This document shows positions 17,790-25,289 of a stretch of DNA of 64,000 nt, one piece after another. Where the stretch lies: assembly GCF_009915685.1 (NCBI RefSeq), contig NZ_JAABLP010000001.1; one strand, 5' to 3'. Both the position numbers and the translations under genes were made by a program. A model generated the notes under the pieces. The model saw only the letters and a program-made list of their open reading frames with translations. It had not been told where the DNA came from and made no database searches. The first letter of the stretch is position 1; every line of letters begins with the position of its first letter. This stretch comes from Pannonibacter tanglangensis. GTDB taxonomy: Bacteria; Pseudomonadota; Alphaproteobacteria; Rhizobiales; Stappiaceae.

Positions 17790-18580
17790 ATGAGGTACAG
17801 CCGCTTCACGGAAGAGCAGATCATCGGGAACTTGAAGGAGCACGAGGCCGATGCGTCGGTCTCGCACCTGTGCCACAAGCACAAGGTCAGCGAGGCCAGC
17901 ATAGACAAATGGATGTCCTGTTTCGGTGGTATGGAGTTGTCGGAGGCCAAACGTCTGAAAGCGTTGGAGGACGAGAACGCGAAGCTTAAGCGTGAGGGCT
18001 GGCCGTGAACCACAAGAAGCTCGCCCGGCTCTATCGAGAGGAGAAGATCTCTGTTGGCCGTCGTGGCAGCCAAAAGCGTGCCATCGGGACGCGCGTGCCA
18101 ATGCTGATGCCCAAGTTACCAAACAAGCGCTGGAGCATCGACTTCGTCTCAGATCAGGTCAGCAATGGACGCTGGTTCCATGTGCTCGCAATCGCCGACG
18201 ATTGTACGCGCGAAACCCTGGCCCCAGTGGCAGATCTATCGATATCGGAGGTACGCGTTGGCCGTGAGCTTGACCGGCTCGTTACGGAACATGGCCGACC
18301 GAAGATGATTGTCAGCGACAATCGAAGCGGGTTCACCAGCAGAGCCATCCTGGCATGGGCCGATCAGGCGCGTGCCGTCCTTGCCATCTGCCAGGCGGAT
18401 TACATCGGCTTACGGCCTCACTCGCAACTCGGATGGCAGACACCGGTCGAGCTCGCTTCCACCTGTAATCCGCGTCGTGCTCTGGCGCTGCGCAAGGCGA
18501 AAAACTCCGCGCCATCGCCGGCAGCATCCCCAGCCAAGCAGACCATATCCAACCCAGGAAAAGAACTAAGAGCCGTATAA
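17790..18580 (+). mobile_element. Decayed IS3-family insertion sequence (orfA + orfB with internal deletion)
   Basis: orfA begins at 17790 (MRYSRFTEEQIIGNLKEHEA), the start of an IS3-family helix-turn-helix OrfA, and stops early at 18008. orfB resumes at 18005 with MNHKKLARLYREEKISV, an integrase-core start (RWSIDFVSDQ, with the first catalytic D) and the second D in IVSDNRSGFTS. It then jumps directly to the C-terminal QADYIGLRPHSQLGW. The segment that should hold the catalytic Glu and the downstream linker is missing, so the DDE transposase cannot work. A sister remnant lies at 45391-45850. I could not delimit terminal inverted repeats. Confidence 0.82.
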
Positions 18581-18656
18581 CACGTGGGAGATAGGTCCTG
18601 GCGGTCAGCTGAAATCCAAATCGCTGAACGACGTTCGCCAAACCATCGCATCCCAC

Positions 18657-18755
18657 AAAAAACAAACAGGAACACCCCGCGCGGCAAGCCGAGCGGGGTG
18701 TGAACCTTCGTGATAACAAAACCACTTGCCGTGGCTTTCCTACCGATTTCCCTGC
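18657..18755 (-). ncRNA. Predicted tracrRNA of the type II-C CRISPR system
   Basis: The 27-nt segment 18728-18754 is complementary to the CRISPR repeat with one mismatch. Read on the minus strand, the anti-repeat ends in GCCACGGC and continues into AAGTGGTTTTGTTATCAC, a nexus-like hairpin. A strong GC stem follows (ACACCCCGC with GCGGGGTGT, 18672-18701) and then a T-rich tail (18657-18662), the hallmark of a tracrRNA with an intrinsic terminator. The geometry matches tracrRNA:crRNA pairing only if crRNAs are also made from the minus strand. It lies divergent to cas9, about 75 bp from its start. Confidence 0.87.
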
Positions 18756-18760
18756 ATCAA

Positions 18761-18799
18761 TAATTAACCGATTGATTTGGGATGTCAACCGAATAGCAT
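18761..18799. promoter_or_regulatory. Overlapping divergent promoters for tracrRNA (-) and cas9 (+)
   Basis: On the minus strand a consensus TTGACA (18784-18789 on the + strand as tgtcaa) is followed after 17 bp by TAATTA (18761-18766), placing a start close to 18754, exactly at the 5' end of the anti-repeat. On the plus strand TTGATT (18772-18777) and TAGCAT (18794-18799), 16 bp apart, could serve cas9. The two promoters share DNA, so transcription of guide scaffold and nuclease may compete or be co-regulated (inference). Confidence 0.6.
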
Positions 18800-18831
18800 G
18801 ACTCCAACGTGTATTTTTTGGAGTTTCTACC

Positions 18832-21800
18832 ATGCGCATTCTCGGCATCGACGGCGGTATCTCCAGCATTGGATGGGCAGTTGTCGACCTTGAAAACCAA
18901 CGAATAGTTGCCGCTGGAACGCGGATGTTCGATCCACCCGAGGAAGCGACCAAGAGCGGCCCAAAGCTGAAAAACGCGGATCGCCGTCTCTTCCGGGGAC
19001 AAAGGCGTACAATTCGCAGGCGCGCCCAGCGCATGGCAGAAATCCGAAAACTGTTTAACGCGTCAGGCCTGCTGGTATCAGGCGACCGGGAAGCCCTTGC
19101 GGCCGAAGCTGGTGACAAGGATCCTTGGTCCCTTCGTGCTGAAGGACTTGATCGAAAACTGACTTCTCGGGAATTGGCGCTGGCGCTTGGACACATCGCC
19201 CGCCACCGCGGCTTCCGGTCCAATCGCAAGGGAGCAGAGTCAAACAAGGCCAGTGAAGACCAGAAGGTTCTGGCCAGCATAGAAGCCACGCGGGAGAAGT
19301 CACAAAAGTGGCGCACCATCGGCGAAATGTTCGCCCGTGATGACGCATTCACCCACCGCAAGCGCAATCGCGGCGGGGACTATACCCGGTCGATCCTCCG
19401 TGCGGACCAGGAAGCAGAGGTTCGCACATTGTTTGCGGCACAAAAGCGATATGGCAATCCCCATGCCACAGACGCACTGGAGGCAGCGTTTTCGGGATTG
19501 GCGTTTTCTCAACGACCGTTGCAAGGCAGCCTCGGGCTAGTGGGAGATTGCCCGTTCCTTCCCGGTCACAAGCGTGCAAGCGTCTTTGCACCATCCTTCG
19601 AACGGTTTCGATTGCTCTCCCGACTGACCAGTCTGCGGCTGGTAACGGCCGGTGGCCGGCGTGCCCTCACACCCGACGAAATCACAAGGGCGCTATCTGG
19701 CTATGCGCGTACCAAAAGCCTGACTTTCAAGGCTTTGCGGACAAAGCTCGGCTTGGCGGACACAGATCGTTTTGATGGCGTGGGTCCGGACATCGAAAAA
19801 AGAGATGTCGCCCGGCGCACCGGAGCCGCGCTGGAGGGCACAAAAACACTGCTGGATGTGTTGATCCCGGCGATTGGCGAGGTTGAAACTTTTGCGCTCC
19901 TCGAAAAGGGAACTCCCCTTGACGAGGCGACGGCAGCAATTGCCTTCAACGAGGACCTTGGCGATATCGAGACGGGGCTTCAAGCCTCCGGTCTGCCAGC
20001 GGCGGCGGCTTCCGCCTTGCTCCAGGCGGCGCGTGAGGGCGTCTTCGATGACTTTAAGGGCGCGGCAGCCTTGTCCGCAGCCGCGGCCAGGGCCTTGTGC
20101 GACCCGATGGAACGTGGCTTGGTCTATTCTGACGCCTGCGCAGAACTGGGCTGGAGCCACAGCGAACACACTGCCATGGACCTGTCGGCAATCGGCTCGC
20201 CCGTTGCCCAGAAGGCGGCCAGGGAAATCCTCAAGCAGGTCAAGGCAGTCTCCCAAGCCTTCGGGCCGTTCGACCGTGTGCATGTGGAGATGGCGCGGGA
20301 TGTTGGCAAAAGCGGAGAAGAACGGCGCAAGATAGAAAACGGCATCAACAAGCGGACTGATGAGCGCAACAGGGCCGCAGAAGAGCTGGCGGACCAACTC
20401 GGCAAGAAGGCCTCGACACTTCGAGGCGAAGATGTTCTGCGCTATGAGCTGTGGAAGGAACAGAATGGGCGGTGCCTTTACTCCGGCAAGGCAATTCCAC
20501 TTCAAGCGGTGCTCGCCACCGACAACACCGTTCAAGTCGATCATATTCTGCCCTGGAGCCGGTTCGGCGACGACAGCTTTGTCAACAAGACCCTGTGCTT
20601 CACGAAGGCGAACGCAGACAAAAAGAACCGGACGCCCTACGAGTGGAAATCGGCGGAACAGCCAGAAGACTGGGAACGTTTCCAGGCTGAAGTCGAGAGC
20701 AACAGGACACTGAAAGGCCTGAAGAAGCGCAACTACCTGATCCGCAACGCTTCAGACCGGGAAGAAGCTTTCAGAAGCCGGAACCTGAATGACACGCGCT
20801 TCGCATTGAAAGTGGTTCTGGCACACCTCAAGGGAACATTTCCGAGCCTTGCACCGGAAAGCGGGGCCGAGCGCAGGGTGTTTGCGCGGCCAGGGGCACT
20901 TACGGCAGCTCTGCGCCGCGCATGGGGTTTGGAAAGCCTGAAGAAAAACGCGGATGGCGAACGTCTTGAAGACGACCGGCACCATGCACTTGACGCCATT
21001 GTGACGGCCCTGTGCAGCGAAAGCCTGCTGCAGCGGGCCACTGCACTGGCAAAGGCAGCGGAGATCAAGGGTGAGAAGTTCGAACTGCGTGGCCTGCCAG
21101 CGCCTTGGGGAACACCCAGCGAGTTCCGGAGCGAAGTCGCTGCCGTCGTCCAGGCGGTGTTTGTGTCGCGGCCGGAAAGCGGTCGGATACGTGGAAAGGG
21201 CCACGATGCCACAATCCGGCAGGTCCGCGAGATCGACGGTGAGGCCAAGGTCTTTGAACGCAAGGCGATCGAAGATCTCAAGATCGGCGACCTCGACCGT
21301 ATCCCTGTCCCTAAACCCTATGGCAAGATTGTCGATCCCGGGAAGTTGCGCGATCAGTTGGTCGACAGCCTCAAGGCCTGGATTGAAGCCGGAAAGCCAA
21401 AAGACGCACTCCCCTTGTCTCCAAAAGGGGACCCGGTCAGGAAGATTAGACTGCTGACGAGCAACAAGCCCGGGATTTCAGTTAGAGGAGGGACTGCGGG
21501 CAGAGACGCTATCGTTCGCCTTGATGTCTTTTGCGAAGTGTCAACTCGTGGAATAACCCAGTATAGATTCATTCCAATATATCGGTTCGATTTCAAAATA
21601 CAGGAGCACGTTCCAGATCGATATTTCAAACGAAGCAAAAGCTCTGAACCTTGGCCGAAATTGTCCGAGGACATGCAATTCAAGTTCTCAATTTACAAAA
21701 ATACATTAATTAAAATAGTCGACAGCGAAGAAAAAACACACCTAGGTTACTATAAAAGTTTCGATACACGTGATGGTCGTATCGTCCTAATGCCTTCCAG

Positions 21801-21930
21801 TGGCGGAGACAATTACAGAATATCGACGACAACGGCTCTTGAATTTGAGAAATACTTCGTTGACCGCATTGGAAACCAGTTCTTGGTCTCAAAGGAAAAA
21901 CGGACATGGCGTGGAAAGGCGTGCATCTGA
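18832..21930 (+). CDS. cas9: Cas9 RNA-guided DNA endonuclease, type II-C
   Basis: 1032 aa, a compact II-C size; ATG with GGAG nine bases upstream. RuvC-I is at the N-terminus (ILGIDGGISSIGWAV, D7), followed by an Arg-rich bridge helix (RRLFRGQRRTIRRRAQRM). RuvC-II has E486 in VHVEMARDVGK. The HNH domain has D570-H571 in QVDHILPWSRFGDDSF, N585, and N594 as the likely catalytic Asn. RuvC-III is DRHHALDA (H717, D721). All catalytic residues are present, so it should be active. The last 150 or so codons, the expected PAM-interacting region, are noticeably AT-richer than the rest. The 3' end overlaps cas1 by 25 bp. Confidence 0.97.
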   Translation: MRILGIDGGISSIGWAVVDLENQRIVAAGTRMFDPPEEATKSGPKLKNADRRLFRGQRRTIRRRAQRMAEIRKLFNASGLLVSGDREALAAEAGDKDPWSLRAEGLDRKLTSRELALALGHIARHRGFRSNRKGAESNKASEDQKVLASIEATREKSQKWRTIGEMFARDDAFTHRKRNRGGDYTRSILRADQEAEVRTLFAAQKRYGNPHATDALEAAFSGLAFSQRPLQGSLGLVGDCPFLPGHKRASVFAPSFERFRLLSRLTSLRLVTAGGRRALTPDEITRALSGYARTKSLTFKALRTKLGLADTDRFDGVGPDIEKRDVARRTGAALEGTKTLLDVLIPAIGEVETFALLEKGTPLDEATAAIAFNEDLGDIETGLQASGLPAAAASALLQAAREGVFDDFKGAAALSAAAARALCDPMERGLVYSDACAELGWSHSEHTAMDLSAIGSPVAQKAAREILKQVKAVSQAFGPFDRVHVEMARDVGKSGEERRKIENGINKRTDERNRAAEELADQLGKKASTLRGEDVLRYELWKEQNGRCLYSGKAIPLQAVLATDNTVQVDHILPWSRFGDDSFVNKTLCFTKANADKKNRTPYEWKSAEQPEDWERFQAEVESNRTLKGLKKRNYLIRNASDREEAFRSRNLNDTRFALKVVLAHLKGTFPSLAPESGAERRVFARPGALTAALRRAWGLESLKKNADGERLEDDRHHALDAIVTALCSESLLQRATALAKAAEIKGEKFELRGLPAPWGTPSEFRSEVAAVVQAVFVSRPESGRIRGKGHDATIRQVREIDGEAKVFERKAIEDLKIGDLDRIPVPKPYGKIVDPGKLRDQLVDSLKAWIEAGKPKDALPLSPKGDPVRKIRLLTSNKPGISVRGGTAGRDAIVRLDVFCEVSTRGITQYRFIPIYRFDFKIQEHVPDRYFKRSKSSEPWPKLSEDMQFKFSIYKNTLIKIVDSEEKTHLGYYKSFDTRDGRIVLMPSSGGDNYRISTTTALEFEKYFVDRIGNQFLVSKEKRTWRGKACI

Positions 21931-22805
21931 CAAACCCTGCGCGGCTGTCCATGGCAGCAGCCCAGCTTGTGGTTTCACAGGAGGACGGCGAAACACGCTT
22001 GGCGATAGAGGACATCGCCTGGGTGATCATCGACAATCACCAGACCACACTCAGCGCCGCTTTGCTGGCCGCGCTCGCGGAAGCGGGAGCCGTCGTTCTG
22101 ACGAGTGACCGGCAGCATATGCCGAGCGCTGTGACACTGCCCTATCACCCGCATCACAAACAGGCGGCGATAACCGAGCTTCAGATCGGCGTCGGAGCCC
22201 CTCTCAAGAAGCGTCTCTGGCAGCGGATCGTTCACCGCAAGATCATCAACCAGGCGGCGGCCCTTGAGACTCTCGAACGCTTGGGCGCGCCCTTGGCCGA
22301 AATGGCGAACCGTGTCCGATCCGGTGATCCGGATAACATCGAGGCGCAGGCCGCGCGCGCTTACTGGCAGTGCATGTTTCGCGATTTTTCGCGCGGCGAC
22401 GAGTCAGATCTGCGCAACAAGACCTTGAACTACGGCTATGCGGTGGTGCGCGGATGTCTGGCTCGCGCGATTGCCGCAACTGGGCTTATTCCCGCCCTCG
22501 GGCTGCACCACGCCAGTCAGACAAATGCGTTCAACCTGGCTGATGACCTGATTGAGCCTTTCCGCCCATTTGTCGATTTGACCGTTGCCGGCATCTGCGA
22601 GGATCGGGCTGCTTTCGACCCGTTGACACGGCAAGACCGGCAAAAGCTTGGCGGCCTGCCACTGATCGATGTCATGATGACAGGTGGCAAAATGAGCCTG
22701 CTGAATGCCACGGAGATCGTCGCGCAAAGCCTGCTTCAGGCGCTTGAACATGGCTCCGCAGACTTGCTAGACCTGCCCAAACTCCCGGTCAGCCCGCGCC
22801 AATGA
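21906..22805 (+). CDS. cas1: Cas1 integrase, type II
   Basis: 299 aa. The type II Cas1 pattern is clear: an N-terminal beta domain with VVSQEDGETRLAIEDI, then the catalytic helical domain. Metal ligands are E146 (NIEAQAARAYW), H201 (GLHHASQTNAFN) and E217 (LADDLIEPFRP). With Cas2 it inserts new spacers at the leader end of the array. The start overlaps cas9 and the stop overlaps cas2 (ATGA), so the three genes are translationally coupled. No csn2 or cas4 follows, which places the locus in subtype II-C. Confidence 0.96.
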   Translation: MAWKGVHLTNPARLSMAAAQLVVSQEDGETRLAIEDIAWVIIDNHQTTLSAALLAALAEAGAVVLTSDRQHMPSAVTLPYHPHHKQAAITELQIGVGAPLKKRLWQRIVHRKIINQAAALETLERLGAPLAEMANRVRSGDPDNIEAQAARAYWQCMFRDFSRGDESDLRNKTLNYGYAVVRGCLARAIAATGLIPALGLHHASQTNAFNLADDLIEPFRPFVDLTVAGICEDRAAFDPLTRQDRQKLGGLPLIDVMMTGGKMSLLNATEIVAQSLLQALEHGSADLLDLPKLPVSPRQ

Positions 22806-23128
22806 ACAAGGACATCCGGTTCATGTGGCTGATGGTGTTTTTCGATCTGCCGGTCACGACAAAGAAGGAACGTGGCAATGCGACCCGCTTTCGTAATTTC
22901 TTGAAACGGGATGGCTTTCTGATGATCCAGTTCTCGGTGTACGCACGAATTTGCCGTGCGGAGGAAGGTGTGGAAAAGCACCTCAAGCGCATCAAATCCA
23001 ACCTGCCTCCGAAGGGCAGCGTGCGTACGCTGCAGATCACGGACAAGCAATATGCGCGAATGCAACTGCTTGTTGGCGAATCAGCCAAAACCGAGCGCAA
23101 GGCGAGTGAACAGCTTGTTCTCCTATGA
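22802..23128 (+). CDS. cas2: Cas2
   Basis: 108 aa. Ferredoxin-like Cas2 with the N-terminal MVFFDLPV strand (D15), a RFRNFLKRDGFLMIQFSVYA helix-strand unit and GSVRTLQITDKQY near the C-terminus. It dimerises to bridge two Cas1 dimers in the spacer-integration complex. The start ATG overlaps the cas1 stop. The first CRISPR repeat begins 58 bp after the stop; this AT-rich gap is the probable leader. Confidence 0.95.
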   Translation: MNKDIRFMWLMVFFDLPVTTKKERGNATRFRNFLKRDGFLMIQFSVYARICRAEEGVEKHLKRIKSNLPPKGSVRTLQITDKQYARMQLLVGESAKTERKASEQLVLL

Positions 23129-23186
23129 TTTTCTTTTCGTCCTAGAAGCCTTTTGTATCGACAAAACAACGCATTGCGCCGGAGGG

Positions 23187-24609
23187 AGCCTACCACAGGG
23201 AAATCGGTAGGGAAGCCACGGCCCAGATCATTCCGCATCCTCCATCGCGTTGAGCCTACCACAGGGAAATCGGTAGGGAAGCCACGGCACGCACACGTTC
23301 ATCCGCGAGGCGGCCCGCAGCCTACCACAGGGAAATCGGTAGGGAAGCCACGGCAACAGACACAAAAAGGGCGGCGATTGTTTCAGCCTACCACAGGGAA
23401 ATCGGTAGGGAAGCCACGGCCCAGACGGACGATCATTGCCTGCCGAAATTAGCCTACCACAGGGAAATCGGTAGGGAAGCCACGGCTGTTGCGTCCGTCT
23501 CAACCGCCTTCAATTCAGCCTACCACAGGGAAATCGGTAGGGAAGCCACGGCCCGGCAGGCATGGCGCTGCTCAACGTGCCGAGCCTACCACAGGGAAAT
23601 CGGTAGGGAAGCCACGGCCCCACGATGAAATCGAGGGTCTCACCGAGATAGCCTACCACAGGGAAATCGGTAGGGAAGCCACGGCTCGTGACCATGATGC
23701 CGGGCATGAGATCGGAGCCTACCACAGGGAAATCGGTAGGGAAGCCACGGCAAACAAGGATGTGGTCACTAACCCGGTTCCAGCCTACCACAGGGAAATC
23801 GGTAGGGAAGCCACGGCTGATGCGTCGCAGGCCGATGGGGCGGGCGTAGCCTACCACAGGGAAATCGGTAGGGAAGCCACGGCTGCGGGTCAGCGATCCG
23901 GGCGAGGGGTTGCAGCCTACCACAGGGAAATCGGTAGGGAAGCCACGGCACAGTTTGCCGGGGCGGCTGCGGCGGTCGAAGCCTACCACAGGGAAATCGG
24001 TAGGGAAGCCACGGCGTCGCGCGGCATCTGGCCTTCAACACCACGAGCCTACCACAGGGAAATCGGTAGGGAAGCCACGGCTCCAGGATCGCCAGCCAGT
24101 CAGCAATCACCAGCCTACCACAGGGAAATCGGTAGGGAAGCCACGGCGCTCGCGAGCGAGGTCAACACCGAGTTCGCAGCCTACCACAGGGAAATCGGTA
24201 GGGAAGCCACGGCTTATGGACGGCAGGGCGGGCTTGGTGGCCTAGCCTACCACAGGGAAATCGGTAGGGAAGCCACGGCTGCGGCATGTGCCGCTGGAAT
24301 GGGTGGTGGAGCCTACCACAGGGAAATCGGTAGGGAAGCCACGGCTCAACCGCCTATCTCGGGATGTCGACCGTCAGCCTACCACAGGGAAATCGGTACG
24401 GAAGCCACGGCCGGCGGCGATGACGCGGCGAAGAACCCCGCAGCCTACCACAGGGAAATCGGTAGGGAAGCCACGGCGCGAAGCTTCGGCTCGTCGTGGA
24501 TTTCTTCAGCCTACCACAGGGAAATCGGTAGGGAAGCCACGGCCGGTCCCAGGGCGCACCGGGCCACTCACCGAGCCTACCACAGGGAAATCGGTAGAGA
24601 AGCTCAGGC
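23187..24609 (-). CRISPR. CRISPR array, 22 repeats / 21 spacers (II-C)
   Basis: 22 copies of a 36-bp repeat start at 23187 and recur every 66 bp. Spacers are 30 bp, except spacer 7, which is 31 bp. In + orientation the repeat starts AGCCTACCACAGGGAAATCG and ends GGGAAGCCACGGC. Most copies are identical. The copy at 24376 has one change (TAGGG to TACGG) and the last copy, at 24574, is degenerate at its 3' side. The strand given is the inferred crRNA strand, because the predicted tracrRNA anti-repeat pairs with the minus-strand repeat in the canonical geometry. All repeats keep one frame open, producing artificial YHREIGREAT-type ORFs that are not genes. Confidence 0.98.
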
Positions 24610-25193
24610 TTGACAATGTCCACCTGACCCGCCGACGGGAAAGGGGGATAGCCCTACTTCACTATTCCCACGCCGAATGCGCATGTCGACGAATGCTATC
24701 CAAGCCCTTTTCGTCGAGCTGGCCCACCACAGCACTATTGGTGCCCGCCTGCCCCGCGCGCCAAATCTTCGCAGCAGGCCGCATCGAAGGCCGTTTGAAC
24801 TTGTCGAAAACCGCTAGGTCCGCGCATACTTGGATCTTTCCGACGGATCCTCCAGGTTCTCAATTCGCGCGTTACATAACCACCCCAAGACCATACTCGG
24901 GCCGCACCTCCCGACACACCGGCAGGCATCCCCAAGGCCTGCCCTTGGGGTAGCAGGCTGCTGCGCCGGCCATACGGTCTCCCCGTCCCCCCGCAGACAG
25001 AGAGCGGCTCACGGCCCCGGCCACGAGCGAGCGGTCGACTGAAACACCTGTCGCCGGCAGCGGGCCTGCAAGTCCTTGCCACAGACTTGCCGCAAAATGG
25101 TCAGATCGACATCCCAAGTTTTTCCGTAATTCAGGCGTTTCACTGTCCGACATCGTCAACCGATCAAATTTCGGGCACTTGCCCGATTAAGGG
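24610..25193. other. Gene-poor stretch after the CRISPR array, with one short coding-like fragment
   Basis: No intact gene is supported. On the minus strand 24662-24859 is open and reads protein-like (ending ...SIRRHAHSAWE before TAG, with FDKFKRPSMRPAAKIWRAGQ upstream). It has no start, and an in-frame stop lies at 24860-24862, so it looks like the tail of a decayed gene. I do not recognise the family. The remainder (24860-25193) shows only shadow ORFs. Confidence 0.3.
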
Positions 25194-25221
25194 TTGACCC
25201 CCCGGGTCAGGGACTTATCCT
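25194..25221 (+). promoter_or_regulatory. Predicted promoter of the Sel1-repeat gene
   Basis: TTGACC (25194-25199) and TATCCT (25216-25221) are 16 bp apart, about 70 bp before the ATG at 25290. Confidence 0.5.
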
Positions 25222-25289
25222 GCCAGTCATCCTTTGATGAGCTGCGTTTTTTTTCGCAATCCGCTTCCCTTCCCTCACGGAGTTTCCTC

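Noticed and set aside
23228..23989. Minus-strand ORFs with repeating RGFPTDFPVVG or WLPYRFPCGRL units
   Set aside because: Same cause: CRISPR repeats in other frames.
23489..24613. 374-codon plus-strand ORF with repeating YHREIGREAT units
   Set aside because: It is the CRISPR array read as protein; the 66-bp period is divisible by three, so the frame stays open by chance.
17203..25193. Prophage attachment repeat of tRNA-Asn downstream
   Set aside because: I found no copy of the tRNA 3' end (GGTTCGAGTCCTGC) in the following DNA.
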